Below, piece by piece: positions 23,622-36,800 of a stretch of 64,000 nucleotides of DNA (positions within the stretch are counted from its first letter, which is position 1; each line of letters starts with the position of its first letter). The notes under the pieces were generated by a model. The model ran no database searches and was not told the origin of the DNA. It was given only the letters and a program-made list of their open reading frames with translations. The position numbers and the translations under genes were made by a program. Origin of the DNA: Trileptium ribeirensis (Eukaryota; Nematoda; Enoplea; Enoplida; Thoracostomopsidae); contig JASANE010019328.1 of NCBI GenBank assembly GCA_030248225.1, forward strand, positions 29,154-93,153, written 5' to 3'.

Positions 23622-26600
23622 CTGCAGTACGTGAAATTGGAGAAGCATATGCTGCGGCTGGTCATATGAGTAACCTGACTGCTCTGTATGGCGAAGGTTA
23701 GCGCAATCTGGACTTGTATTGTTTAGACGACTGAGTTTCAACTGTTTAACCATGTGACACCTGCATATATATTGTTTTAGAACCGCACGGTGGTTCCACT
23801 GCTGCTGGTCTATCCCCATTAAATCTAACCCTATGGGACCCAACCCTGAACCGAAGAGTGACCGTCACGTTGGAATACAACAATGAATACAGTCTGTACA
23901 CGTTCGATGGACAACCAATTATTTGGACGTTTTGGGACTATAGTCCGATGCCAGCTTACATTCAACTGAATGTTGCTGCGCTCCGATGTTACCATCCTAA
24001 GAGTTCTCTTCAGGTGCATCGTGAATCAACTGATATTCCTCAACCGTATTCCATATTGATTAATGATACTTTCGTCAAACTTAATCTTAACGGTGCGATT
24101 AATTGTTAAATATTGTGTACAAGTTGTTATTGCTGAACTAGGTTTCCGCATAACAATACAAGTCATGTAATGCAAGTTCAGGTAAAGTAATGAGGCTAAC
24201 GATTTATATACCACCAAGTTCATTTTATATTTTATGTTAAGCGCTGACCTATCAAAATGCTATAAACAAGTACGGAAGTAGGGCATAAACAAAATGACGT
24301 AATGACTGAAAATTAATTAAATATAATATAAATAAAATGTGATATGTCGTCTAAACATAAAACTCAGTGAGGTCCCGGAACTTTTCCATTTCACGCGATG
24401 TTTAGCTTGTTTCATTTGCAATTGTATCCAGTTATATACACATTCGAGCTCATTCTTTACAGCAAAAATATATCCATTTTATTTCAATTAAATTGCGTTT
24501 CAAGAAAAAAATTGTTTAAGTTGAATCATATTCATGCACCATGTTGCTTTAACTTAGGTACTAACAGTCAAAATAAGGGCGAACCTTGCAATCGATTAGG
24601 CCAATAATTACCAAAATTTTCAATATGAAATTTATTTTTAATAATTTCAATTTGAGTTTTCACAGCTAAAGTCGATTAAATTACAAACAATTCACCATTT
24701 TAGTAATTTTTTGGCTCTTTCCAAAAATCTGTCTTTTAACAATATGGGTTAGTTCACTCTCGAGGTATACAGTTTTAGACTTCGTTGAATGGTATCTGTA
24801 TTTCTAAGATCTGTATTTCATTCCTATAAACTGTTACATGAGCATTCTATGCCGGGAAAACGAAGGTAACTAGGAACAGTAAGCTGTGGTTTAATAAAAA
24901 TTTCCGCATGCAAATTGCGAAATTGCAAAATTGCGATTTGTAAAATTTAAAAATTTACATTATCACCAAAACCAAGAAAACAACCGCGCCACAGTAGCGC
25001 AGTATGGCAAGCTACGGGTTCCAAAAATTTCTGTTGACCATTTATGAAAGTCACTCCTGGTTGTTTTTACTCAAGGATCCCAGTGTGAATCCATGCATCG
25101 GAGCTTGTTGAGCACTCTGCAGCTGAAAACACTCTCTCCGAGATCCCGCTGACAAAAGATACAATGCCTCACTACGCTATGGCACATAGCGTAGCTGCAA
25201 CGCGAGATAATCGGGGGCTGTTCTGTAGTTGTAGCGCATTAATCTTGCAAGTTAATAGCAAGGCTCACATGCCAACTGGTTTACAGTAAACTCTATTCTT
25301 AAATCTTCTCAGCTGCAACGTGAGATAATCGGGGGATGTTTTGTTGTTGTAGCGCATTATTCTTGCAAGCTAATAGGAAGGGCTCAAACCCCAACTAGTT
25401 CACCGTAAACACCATTCGCAGATTTTCTCACTATGAAAGTATGACGGCGTTTCCCGTACTTTAGGATGGCACTTCCATTCTTTTAAGTTTCATTGAAATT
25501 CTGTTTGAAATTCAGGTTCAATTTATCTATAATATAGAAATTATTAAAGTTATGAATCAGCTAACAAGGCAGTTTCCTGTTGATCACACTTGCTGGCTAA
25601 CCTACTATATACATCAGCTGTATGAAATCTGAAAGTGGGGAAACGCACCTAACACTAAAAGAAAAAGTTATCTTTGAAGATAAAAAAATATTGACGCACA
25701 TACCTAGGTGATATTTGTGAAAAGAACCAAAAAATCGTTATTTTCGCATATAACGACAATAGCGTTTCATGTCACCTCAGAAATCGATTAGATAAAAGCT
25801 TTAGTTGTTTTTTTTTCAATTAATTTAAACAGGAGCACTGTGGATCTGGCACAACCTGGTACATAGAACAATGATGTATACCAGAAGTAGGGACGTAAGC
25901 ACCATCAAATCGTTCGCGCAACGCCTGGTTTAATAACAATGTCGTAATAAAGTGTCATTAATTTTGCGTTAAGTCATCATTGAATATTGGCCTAACGCAT
26001 AGATAACCATAGGGAGGGTAGGGTGTCACTCAGTAAAGATTGGACTCACTCCCCTGAGGCACCGTACTCCTAGCATCTTTAAACGCCACCGCCCCTCCCT
26101 AATTATAAATTTAACTTTTGTAATTTCAGCACAATAACAAAAATAAATTTTACATCAGAATTGAGGAAAGCATCCAAAATTATGAGGAAAATATGGGAAG
26201 ACGGGGGAATGTTGAGCTATTCACTGACCTTCCCCAAAAGTATCAAATGACTCTGAATTTTTAAATTATATGGTTTTTAATCAAGTTGCTTTATTTGGAA
26301 CATGCGAATGTAGAACAGAAAATAAATTTGAAATATTTTGGTTTTTGAATCAGATCAAATTCTCCTAAATTTAGCAACAATATGAACTCTCTCCCAGATT
26401 TAAAATAGATAATGTAAAAACAGGTCGCCTCGTTAACTGGAAAACGTACAGCAGAAACTATATTTCTGAACACTATGCAAACTGTGATTCTGCAGATTGT
26501 ATATAATTTAAATTTTTGAAAGAGGGTTTTTAAAACATATATTATTTTTGAATTTGCTATAAAATTCGTTATAGTTGGTGAAAAATATGATAGTTATTAA

Positions 26601-29600
26601 AATTAGTTGTCGAAGAGTCATATTAAACGAAATTACCGTGCAAAACAAAAATTAATATTCTTTCTAAACGCTGTAAGAACGCTAAAGAAACAAAATACCC
26701 AAATTTGATATATATTTGTATGATACTAATTCTTAGCATACAGCTCGTGCATATTTCACAATAGTAATGAGCGGCTAAACGTAAGATGTCCGACTTTTGC
26801 AATGCCTGCTATGGAATCAACATTCATTGTAAAGGAACACATACCAAATTCTACTCGTTTCATTGCTTACACAAACATCGATTTTCAATCAGGATATTGC
26901 ATTTTAGTAACATAACCTAGTGTGAAATGAGATTCGTCTCTGTTCAAGTATAAATTTAATGTAACTGTGAAGTTATAAACGAAACTGTCTTAGTGTTTAT
27001 CTGTTATTTTTCGTGAAAAATCTTTTTAGATTCAAACCTGACAAATCATTGTCGGCGAACAAGTTTTTTTACAAACACAAAATAACTTTTCCGACAGCAT
27101 ATGTGCTGTTTCGGTGACTCAAATTTCTGGAAAATAACGAAATAGAATGGTCGGAGAAGTCATCTTTTAAGTTTAGCCGAGCATAAGTTTAGAAACTAAA
27201 ATACAACTTGAAACCAACCTTTAGCGAAAGCTGCTCCAATAACTTATTGTAAACTCAATTTGCGTGTTGTTTGTTATATATTCAACCTTTATCATACAAA
27301 GCAACGATCAATGATTGCTAAGCCTACAAAACATGGTAAGATTGGCATCAAAATAAAGTTTGTACAAAGGCAGCTAATAAAAGAATAGTTTGCTTAATCA
27401 AAATGTAGCCTATTGCTTAATAAAATATATATTTTAGATAACCTACGTTGGTTTTTCAACATCCTGAGTCTCGCTCATTGCTCGGATATAATACGATGTT
27501 TGCTGCTGAGGCTAAGGTACGGGGGCATGCGGATTGATCCTGATACGGTTGTGTGAAAAAGCGTTGGTCATATATTATTTAGCCTATACTTGACTAATTG
27601 TACATTTTAGATGATCTACCTTGGTTTTTCCACCTACTGCGTCCCGCACATCGCTCGGATATCATACGATGTTTGCTGCTGCTAAGGTACGGCGGCATGT
27701 GGATTGATCCTGATACGGTTGTGTGAAAAAGCGTTGGTCATATATTATTTAGTCTATTGCTTGACTAATTGTACATTTTAGATGATCTACCTTGGTTTTT
27801 CCACCTACTGCGTCCCGCACATCGCTCGGATATCACACGATGTTTGCTGCTGAGGCTAAGGTACGGGGGCATGCGTATTGATCCTGATACGGTTGTGTGA
27901 AAAAGCGTTGGTCATATATTATTTAGTCTATTGCTTGACTAATTGTACATTTTAGATGATCTACCTTGATTTTTCCACCTACTGCGTCCCGCACATCACT
28001 CGGATATCATACGATGTTTGCTGCTGTTAAGGTACGGGGGCATGCGGATTGATCATGATACGGTTGTGTGAAAAAGCGTTGGTCATATATTATTTAGCCT
28101 ATACTTGACTAATTGTACATTTTAGATGATCTACCTTGGTTTTTCCACCTACTGCGTCCCGCACATCGCTCGGATATCATACGATGTTTGCTGCTGAGGC
28201 TAAGGTACGGGGGCATGCGGATTGATCCTGATACGGTTGTGTGAAAAAGCGTTGGTCATATATTATTTAGTCTATTGCTTGACTAATTGTACATTTTAGA
28301 TGATCTACCTTGGTTTTTCCACCTACTGCGTCCCGCACATCGCTCGGATATCATACGATGTTTGCTGCTGCTAAGGTACGGCGGCATGTGGATTGATCCT
28401 GATACGGTTGTGTGAAAAAGCGTTGGTCATATATTATTTAGTCTATTGCTTGACTAATTGTACATTTTAGATGATCTACGTTGGTTTTTCCACCTACTGC
28501 GTAACGCACATCGCTCGGATAGCACACGATGTTTGCTGCTGAGGCTAAGGTACGGGGGCATGCGGATTGATCCTGATACGGTTGTGTGAAAAACCGTTGG
28601 TCATATATTATTTAGTCTATTGCTTGACTAATTGTACATTTTAGATGATCTACCTTGGTTTTTCCACCTACTGCGTCCCGCACATCGCTCGGATATCATA
28701 CGATGTTTGCTGCTGAGGCTAAGGTACGGGGGCATGCGGATTGATCCTGATACGGTTGTGTGAAAAAGCGTTGGTCATATATTATTTAGTCTATTGCTTG
28801 ACTAATTGTACATTTTAGATGATCTACCTTGGTTTTTCCACCTACTGCGTCATGCACATCGCTCGGATATCATACGATGTTTGCTGCTGCTAAGGTACGG
28901 CGGCATGTGGATTGATCCTGATCCGGTTGTGTGAAAAAGCGTTGGTCATATATTATTTAGTCTATTGCTTGACTAATTGTACATTTTAGATGATCTACCT
29001 TGGTTTTTCCACCTACTGCGTCCCGCACATCGCTCGGATATCACACGATGTTTGCTGTTGAGGCTAAGGTACGGGGGCATGCGGATTGATCCTGATACGG
29101 TTGTGTGAAAAAGCGTTGGTCATATATTATTTAGCCTATACTTGACTAATTGTACATTTTAGATGATCTACCTTGGTTTTTCCACCTACTGCGTCCCGCA
29201 CATCGCTCGGATATCATACGATGTTTGCTGCTGAGGCTAAGGTACGGGGGCATGCGGATTGATCCTGATACGGTTGTGTGAAAAAGCGTTGGTCATATAT
29301 TATTTAGTCTATTGCTTGACTAATTGTACATTTTAGATGATCTACCTTGGTTTTTCCACCTACTGCGTCCCGCACATCGCTCGGATATCATACGATGTTT
29401 GCTGCTGCTAAGGTACGGCGGCATGTGGATTGATCCTGATACGGTTGTGTGAAAAAGCGTTGGTCATATATTATTTAGTCTATTGCTTGACTAATTGTAC
29501 ATTTTAGATGATCTACGTTGGTTTTTCCACCTACTGCGTAACGCACATCGCTCGGATAGCACACGATGTTTGCTGCTGAGGCTAAGGTACGGGGGCATGC

Positions 29601-32600
29601 GGATTGATCCTGATACGGTTGTGTGAAAAACCGTTGGTCATATATTATTTAGTCTATTGCTTGACTAATTGTACATTTTAGATGATCTACCTTGGTTTTT
29701 CCACCTACTGCGTCCCGCACATCGCTCGGATATCATACGATGTTTGCTGCTGAGGCTAAGGTACGGGGGCATGCGGATTGATCCTGATACGGTTGTGTGA
29801 AAAAGCGTTGGTCATATATTATTTAGTCTATTGCTTGACTAATTGTACATTTTAGATGATCTACCTTGGTTTTTCCACCTACTGCGTCCCGCACATCGCT
29901 CGGATATCATACTATGTTTGCTGCTGCTAAGGTACGGGGGCATGCGGATTGATCATGATACGGTTGTGTGAAAAAGCGTTGTTCATATATTAGTTATCCT
30001 ATACTTGACTAATTGTACATTTTAGATGATCTACCTTGGTTTTTCCACCTACTGCGTCCCGCACATCGCTCGGATATCATACTATGTTTGCTGCTGCTAA
30101 GGTACGGGGGCATGCGGATTGATCATGATACGGTTGTGTGAAAAAGCGTTGTTCATATATTAGTTAGCCTATACTTGACTAATTGTACATTTTAGATGAT
30201 CTACCTTGGTTTTTCCACCTACTGCGTCCCGCACATCGCTCGGATATCATACGATGTTTGCTGCTGCTAACGTACGGCGGCATGTGGATTGATCCTGATA
30301 CGGTTGTGTTGAAAAGCGTTGGCCATGTATTTAATTTTCTTCGTTACCATGATCGCGACTCTGCCGGATTCGATATGTTCAACATTGATTGGAAGCCAGA
30401 GTCTTCTCCTATTGCACTTGCAGTGCTAGGTTAATGGACTACTATATATATATTTTGTAGTATGATTATTAAATATGAGCTACATAAATGCAGTGGGTCT
30501 ATCAGAAACGAACCGCGTTGGAGTAGGTCAGATAGTAACCAGTAACTGGTGCGGGACTTTAATATTAGAATTGCGTGGAAAGTGTAGATTTATTTATAAT
30601 ATATACAGTGAACTGACAGGATGACGACAGAAGATATCTAAACAAACGATGGCGAAGACTCTTCTTTTCTGTCATTGCGAAGTTCGAAGTGTCTGTATAG
30701 CCAGCGGGCATGAGCAGTGTTGTGTTCGGCATGGCGCTACACTGAGCCTTGTTAGATGATTTTGTAACAAGCAACAAGTTGCTAACGAAGCAATGTGCAA
30801 ACCGCTGTGCTAAACCAGCAATCATACTTTGGAAACAAATCTATTAGATTAGATAACAAATTAGTTTAGGATATTTATATGTTGAATTATTATATACAAT
30901 ATAATACTAGATGCTGCGCTGAAGCACTTGGGAGAGTAATGTCACCATATCTATAAATGCTTGGGATACTCGTCTACGAGAGACTGGGAAATTCAATGGC
31001 TTGCTATATCCAATTAGCGATAAACATGAAAATTGTTGAACAATCCATTACATGTTTTTCGCAAGTAATAATTGCTCTAGAGGCATGCAGTTGCCGTATT
31101 ATATTTTCTGGCATATAGATCGATTCAATGAATAGTTAAAAGACAAAGTATATTTTATTTTGAATTTAAAATATAGGTTTAGCCGGGAAATTCTACTATA
31201 AATGGTGGAACCATCACTAAGTCAACAAACGCATACGTATTTTAACACAGGACACGTGTACCGTAAATACTTAATTTAACTGAAGCAACCCTTTCCAATT
31301 AATATTTGAAAACAGAGAAATTACAATAAATTTTCTAAAAGCACAGGCTTTTTTTGTAGCGGAGAGGTTGTTTTTATTTATTTTGCAAAGCTTCCTATCT
31401 AGTGGTGTATGTGCCATGAATGCTCGAATCTAGTTGTACCAACCAATTTCAAGTTATAAATAACAACAAGTTAACAGGCAAGGTGTTGGCCCGAAATGTA
31501 GAGTTTTGACAACATTATGGTCTCATGAAATACCTTTCAGGTTTATATTATCACTGCAGGTGCGTTGATTTATGCCACATGCATTAAAATTTTCTAACGC
31601 ATAGTTTGCTCCTTACGGGGTTATATGTGATAACATCCTAATCCGAAATGATTTTGGTCCAACATAATGGATTTGTTCAACTCTTGCTTGCAACCAATAA
31701 GAGATACAGGCGAATAATTTGTCATTTGTTTGTCATTCTATGATCACATTGAGTGGTAAAAAAATTTGGACATTCCGTCAATCGGATTTCGAGGTATAGG
31801 TGTTGCAATAAACATAGCGTTTTGTTGATGTATATTGTTGCTAGGCAACAATATAATCTATCCTAGGATAAATTTATTCAGTAATAAATGAAAACTATAT
31901 TTTGCTAAATTTCTGTTGTTTGGTAAATGTTATCTGCTAGTAACTGCCTGTTGCCGATGGCCACTTTCAAGCTATACCCTATACCCTGCTATACTACAAC
32001 GCCCACATAAATATTTACCGTAAAGCTCAAAAAGCGATCATAGTTTTATTGCTGAATTAATGTCTGCAAACACCTATGGTAAACATCCAATGGTAATAAT
32101 ATAATATTTACATAATAGCACTAAGAATTATAGCAATCATAAAACAAATAAATATCTCAGAACCCGTTGCTGAATTTAGGCCCATCAGACCTTTCACATT
32201 ACCAATCATATTTCAATATACGCAGAATGTTATATATAGTCTGTTACGTTTTGCTTTCTATGAAATATTGTTTAAGACAAAATCATTCACTGCAGTCAAG
32301 ACATTGCACTCGTCCAACTTATCAGTGAATGACCTAAGCTTTGTACCTAATACATTTGGTACATTGAAAGACTCATAAATAATAAATTCATGGCTTTAAT
32401 TTGAGTATGTTTGTTTGCGGGTGCTGTTGTTACGCCGGTAAAGTACATATTTTTAGGTCCGGTCAAAGCGCAGTCAGTGTTATTTCGGGAATGGGCCAAA
32501 GCTGTGTCTGAGCTCTATAGGCGCTATGACCGAAAATTTAGGAAACTGGAACAGTGGAATAGCGAAATCTCTGTTCGACCAAACGATAAACTTATGTCGC

Positions 32601-33151
32601 AAAGACAAGTCGACGTAAAACGAAGCGACGCGCGCAAACCTCAATATCCGCTGGCATGGAATGCTTTACTTGGAAATATTTTAACTCCTATAGCTAGAAA
32701 CTTGATAGTACACAAAGGGTTTCGTATAAAAACAATTGATGGGCCAACAACATGGGGTCAGTTTGCTCGACATCAGTATATGGAAGGAAAGTTATTCACC
32801 GGTTTTAATTTGTCACATAAAAGCCAATTTTTGAAATTTTCAAACATGTTGAATCAAATAAACTTCAATAACACAGAACTGTTATTCATGCACAATGCGC
32901 TTATTTCAATTAAACATAAGCAGTTGTCGCTCGACAAATACATTTCGACTGCTTTGCCGAGTGTACTTAGTCACACGCAAACAAAATCTCTATGCAGATG
33001 TCTAGTGTCTAAGCATTTTGAAAACCTAACACATGACGAGTTTTTTGAAATTTATGGCAAATACATGATGTTTGATGGGTATGAAACTGCATTGTCTAAA
33101 ATCATGCCCATGTGTAATAACACACAAAATTATATTCATTTATTAAACTAA
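23622..33151 (+). CDS. DxD-type glycosyltransferase (A4GALT / Caps_synth-like), four exons found
   Basis: Exons seen: 23622-23696, 23781-24013 (or to 24020), 30196-30429, 32457-33151. The first pair joins G+AA across an 84-base intron and the last pair joins G+GT; both keep frame. Exon 2 encodes GQPIIWTFWDYSPMPAYIQL, the conserved start of capsular-polysaccharide-type transferases. Exon 3 encodes LLRPAHRSDIIRCLLLL and YGGMWIDPDTVVLKSV, with Asp-Pro-Asp as the nucleotide-sugar/metal DxD motif, close to the sugar-binding region of A4GALT/A4GNT. Exon 4 (230 codons) contains AQSVLFREWAKAVSELY and YPLAWNALLGNILTPIAR. A short exon of roughly 12-15 codons seems to be missing between 24.02 and 30.19 kb unless the donor at 24021 is used directly. 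The start and anchor exon are not proven (see 8381). Expected role: Golgi glycan synthesis; the sugar and acceptor are unknown. Confidence 0.7.
25172..25194. repeat. Perfect 10-bp stem-loop
   Basis: CTACGCTATG, loop GCA, CATAGCGTAG. It touches the start of the direct repeat at 25193. Confidence 0.5.
25193..25430. repeat. Two-copy direct repeat, 118-bp period
   Basis: AGCTGCAACGCGAGATAATC at 25193 recurs at 25311 (one change), and similarity continues through TTGTAGCGCATTA and the AGTAAAC/CGTAAAC block. It lies in the large intron of the glycosyltransferase gene. Confidence 0.75.
27438..30195 (+). repeat. Array of 16 tandem truncated copies of a glycosyltransferase exon
   Basis: Units of 170-174 bp whose exon parts start at 27438, 27611, 27782, 27956, 28126, 28300, 28471, 28645, 28819, 28990, 29163, 29337, 29508, 29682, 29856 and 30026. 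The intact exon follows at 30196. Each unit has a branch-like CTTGACTAATTG, the acceptor TACATTTTAG and an open frame encoding DLPWFFHLLRPAHRSD and YGGM-W/R-IDPDTVV. All then carry TGA where the intact exon has TTG (GTTGTGTGA against GTTGTGTTGA). Exon-part length differences are exactly one codon (an extra AGG-like codon); intron-part differences are one base. The first unit is the most diverged. No donor in phase with the next real exon was seen. Confidence 0.85.
31831..31855. repeat. Perfect 11-bp stem, 3-base loop
   Basis: TATATTGTTGC, loop TAG, GCAACAATATA, in the last intron of the glycosyltransferase gene. Function unknown. Confidence 0.55.
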
Positions 33152-33519
33152 ACCTACAAATTCTTTGCTGACAGTAACGTTTAACAGCAAATCATGCTTA
33201 GTCTTTAGTTATAACCGCTTCGTGTGTTGTAAAACCACACTTGCTCATACGGTTGGAGAGGGTTTATATTCCCCTCCGACCCGAATGCGAAAACCAGTAT
33301 TATATAGGGGAAATAGGTATAAAGTGGGGAAATAGCGGCAAAAATCGGCGGAAAATTGGCAAAATTCGCGGGAAAACTGGCAAGAATTAAAAAAAATGTT
33401 AAGTCCCGCTAATTTTCGAAAATTTATCTCCCCTGACGACATCGTGGATGTATGGAAAAAACACAATGGATCCGATATTTTAATATCTACGCAATTTTTC
33501 ATGCTAAATAACCCTAATC

Positions 33520-33870
33520 TGATCAAATTTTAATCTTTTTCGATCTACGAAATTCCTTCGACATAAAGAACAAATGAAGCCAAATCGTAAGCATTTTATA
33601 TACGCTATTTTATGCTATAAAAATAACTGCGACGAAATCCTAAACTTTTTTCACCTTCGCTATTTTATTCTTATCTTCGCTATTTTTTGCTTTTTTAAAG
33701 AACTACTTGAGTCCAAAATGTACACGTCTAAAATTTACGCTATTCTTATGCTGTAAAACACACACCAGGTCAAATCCTGTTCTTTGTACGTCTACGCTAT
33801 TCGTATGTTATAAAGAACAATCACGGCCAAATCCTAGACTTTTACATTTACACTATATTTCATTGATCGC
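33520..33870. repeat. Degenerate ~60-bp tandem repeat
   Basis: Motifs like TACGCTATTCTTATGCTATA, followed by a variable A-rich stretch and CCAAATCCTAGACTTTT, recur about five times (33590, 33655, 33735, 33795, 33850). It is preceded by a purine-rich stretch (33300-33400) of GGCAAAA-type repeats. No coding function seen. Confidence 0.5.
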
Positions 33871-36800
33871 GTCTTCTATTGTATAAATGTATGAACTCGA
33901 ACAAAATCCAAAAAATTCTTGGCATTAGGAACTGACAAAAAGAAACGGAACAAAACTCAAAGGCGCATTTCTAGAAGATACCAGTTTCAGGTAACGACAG
34001 TTTTTCTAATATATTTTGCATACATGTTCATAATTTGAGGGCCCATGGGGGAGGGAAGCCCCCTCCACGGGGAACTCAGTGTGTAACACCCAACTTTTTA
34101 TGAGCATGTATAGTCTTTTGTATCAGCAATTCTTTCTCTGCTGTAACACTGAAAAAGTATAATAGATCACGTTAATCATGATATAGCTCTATTTTATTAC
34201 CTCAAATTTTAGGTTTTCTATTTTGTATTACATTTCGACATATTGTGCATATGGGTAGCTTACGTTGTCAACAAGGGCTAAAATATCTATGTAAGAAATC
34301 GGAGTATCGTTTTTTCGAAGAAATGTATCACAGCAGTATATTATGTTTCCTCTTTAACCCGTTCCAGTAATAACGTAGTCTTAACTAAGGGATAAGAAAA
34401 TAGGGCAAAAGCATCCAAACAGAAAACATTTTTAAATATCTCGAGAAAGAAACATGCCTGAAACGGAGGCTTTCAATCGAACTCGTGGCGTTGTAAGTAG
34501 AAGTAAACAATAATTAACAGGATATTGGACATTCAACTCTCAAAAGCTTGCTATCGTTATATATTGTGCATAAAATACATTAAAGCTATCGGTTTTGTTA
34601 GAGCTGTTGATCCAGCGATATTATTTTCGTTTACTAACCAGCGAATAACAATGTCTGCCCTGACAAATGTGTCAATTTAAGAACGGAAGAGTTAATACAA
34701 AAGGTATTACAAAAATAGAAATATTCGTTTCTAAACCAATGAAGAATAATACGCAATGAAGAACAATTGTTTAATGCTGCATGATTGAGGAATCGTCAAA
34801 TCTCATAGCTGATTGTCACGAAATGCTCATGAGACATATGATGCAGCATATTCAGGCATTCGTTACAGTTGTGCCAAGAGTAATTGCACACTGATGCGCT
34901 TCGGCTGCAAGGATTTTTGACTACGCTCTATGGGCAATTGTTCACTTACTTTATTTTATGATTTTGTCAGACTATTCTACTAAAGGCTAAGCTTCTGTAT
35001 TTTGTTCACTAGCTGCAGTGCAGCGACATACTGTGATCAGAATGATTTGCCTTCGCCCATAGAAAATCTTGGACACGTCTTTCTTATGATGGTATTAATA
35101 GCAACAAACGTCTCCTATATATTTGCGTAGCACACAAATTTCAAATATTTTAAATCCCATACTATGCCTATAATATAGCCGCCAGGCGTTGTAAAAAAGC
35201 ATTTCAATTGCATTTAATGCTGTGTATAGTTCTTCCAGTCACAATAAAAGCCGCTGCTTTAGGTTTAATGCTGATTGTAGCACTCATTTCACACATAAAT
35301 GACTAGCGTTTTTACAGCTAAATGAAATGTGTCGGCCTTTAATAACAACATATCCCAACAATTAAAGCAATAGCAATTTAAAGGTTAAATTGATTAACAG
35401 GATGAATGGTGGTACCGTTTCAAAAGTGATAGAGCACAGGACATTCAATAGGACGCTTAGATGCTACATGTGTATATAAAGTTATACGATTGTAGACAAA
35501 AACTTTTCGAAAATTTTCAGTACTGAAGGATACAGTTTGTAAACTAAGAAATTGAGACACATATAAACAAATGTATTGCTTTCCAATTTGTTTGTTTTGT
35601 TTCCACAAAAGAAAGTTTCGGCGGTGTTTGAGATAATCTAACTTATCCTGTGCTGTAATTTTTTAAATTATAGACCGCAAATAGTACATATATGCCTTTC
35701 ACTATTTTTCTAGTAATACGGCTGATTTCTTTCCTTAATGTAACGGGTGCTTATCTTTGAGCTTTAATAAAATTTAATCTAATATATAAAGCATTAAAAT
35801 ATTATCAAGCGCATTTATACAGCGTTCAGCTGCTTGTGCAGGTTTACCTACAACAGATATGAGTAACACATATTTGCCACACAGAAAAGTTTATATATAT
35901 TTATTTTGCAACTTATTTTGAAAATAAAAAGCCATAATAAGTCAAACGTGAAGCGATTTGCGTTCGGGGACCCATCAATATTTAGTTGTTTTTTTATGCT
36001 GTAAAAGGTAATAACATTGACGTTTCAGACCATATAGGTATAAGATAATTTTCGATACAAAATTTTAATAAACAAGTCTCAGTTTAATTGGCTAGAAGTA
36101 AGAAATATAGTGTTACGTACGTACATTATTCATATGCGTACTAATCCGTTTTAATGTTTCCGTGAAATCATATAGCTGGAGCATTAGATACGAACGTGAT
36201 GAGTAGAAACTTGAAGCAGCAGCAGAACGTCTTGCAGAAAATATTGCAGAGTGCAATGGCTTCAGCGGTTGCATTAAGGTGCGACGACACAATAATTATT
36301 GCATTATAAGAAGCCAATGGTATAAACAATAAGTCGAGAAAGTTTGTATGTATACGCTTTAACAAACGGTGCAGCTTATACTAATGTGTTGACAACTGCA
36401 TGGAAGAGTGAATTAAAAAACCATTTCACCCACACTAGCTTTGGTGCAGATTACTGCTCTCAAGTGTGCAATTGCGAACGCCAATGCTTTGCGCTAATGA
36501 TAAAACCATTGCATGCAGGATTGCAAATGCTAAATTTGTTGCTCACGCGAATGTAATGGCCTTGCAAAATGTATGATATTAATGCAATGGACACTGCAAA
36601 TTCATACGCCCGTGCAATGTTTGTGGTTTTTGCACTTACATGAGCTAACGTCATAACCACTACACGAAGGGCGTATTCGATATTTCTATTACACTCGAGT
36701 CGGGCTGCGGGCAACTGTTACGACTATACTGGCTACGGTGTGTAGTTGACGCGAATTACGCATAACTATAAATTCCACACAAATGGTTCCTTAATAGCTA

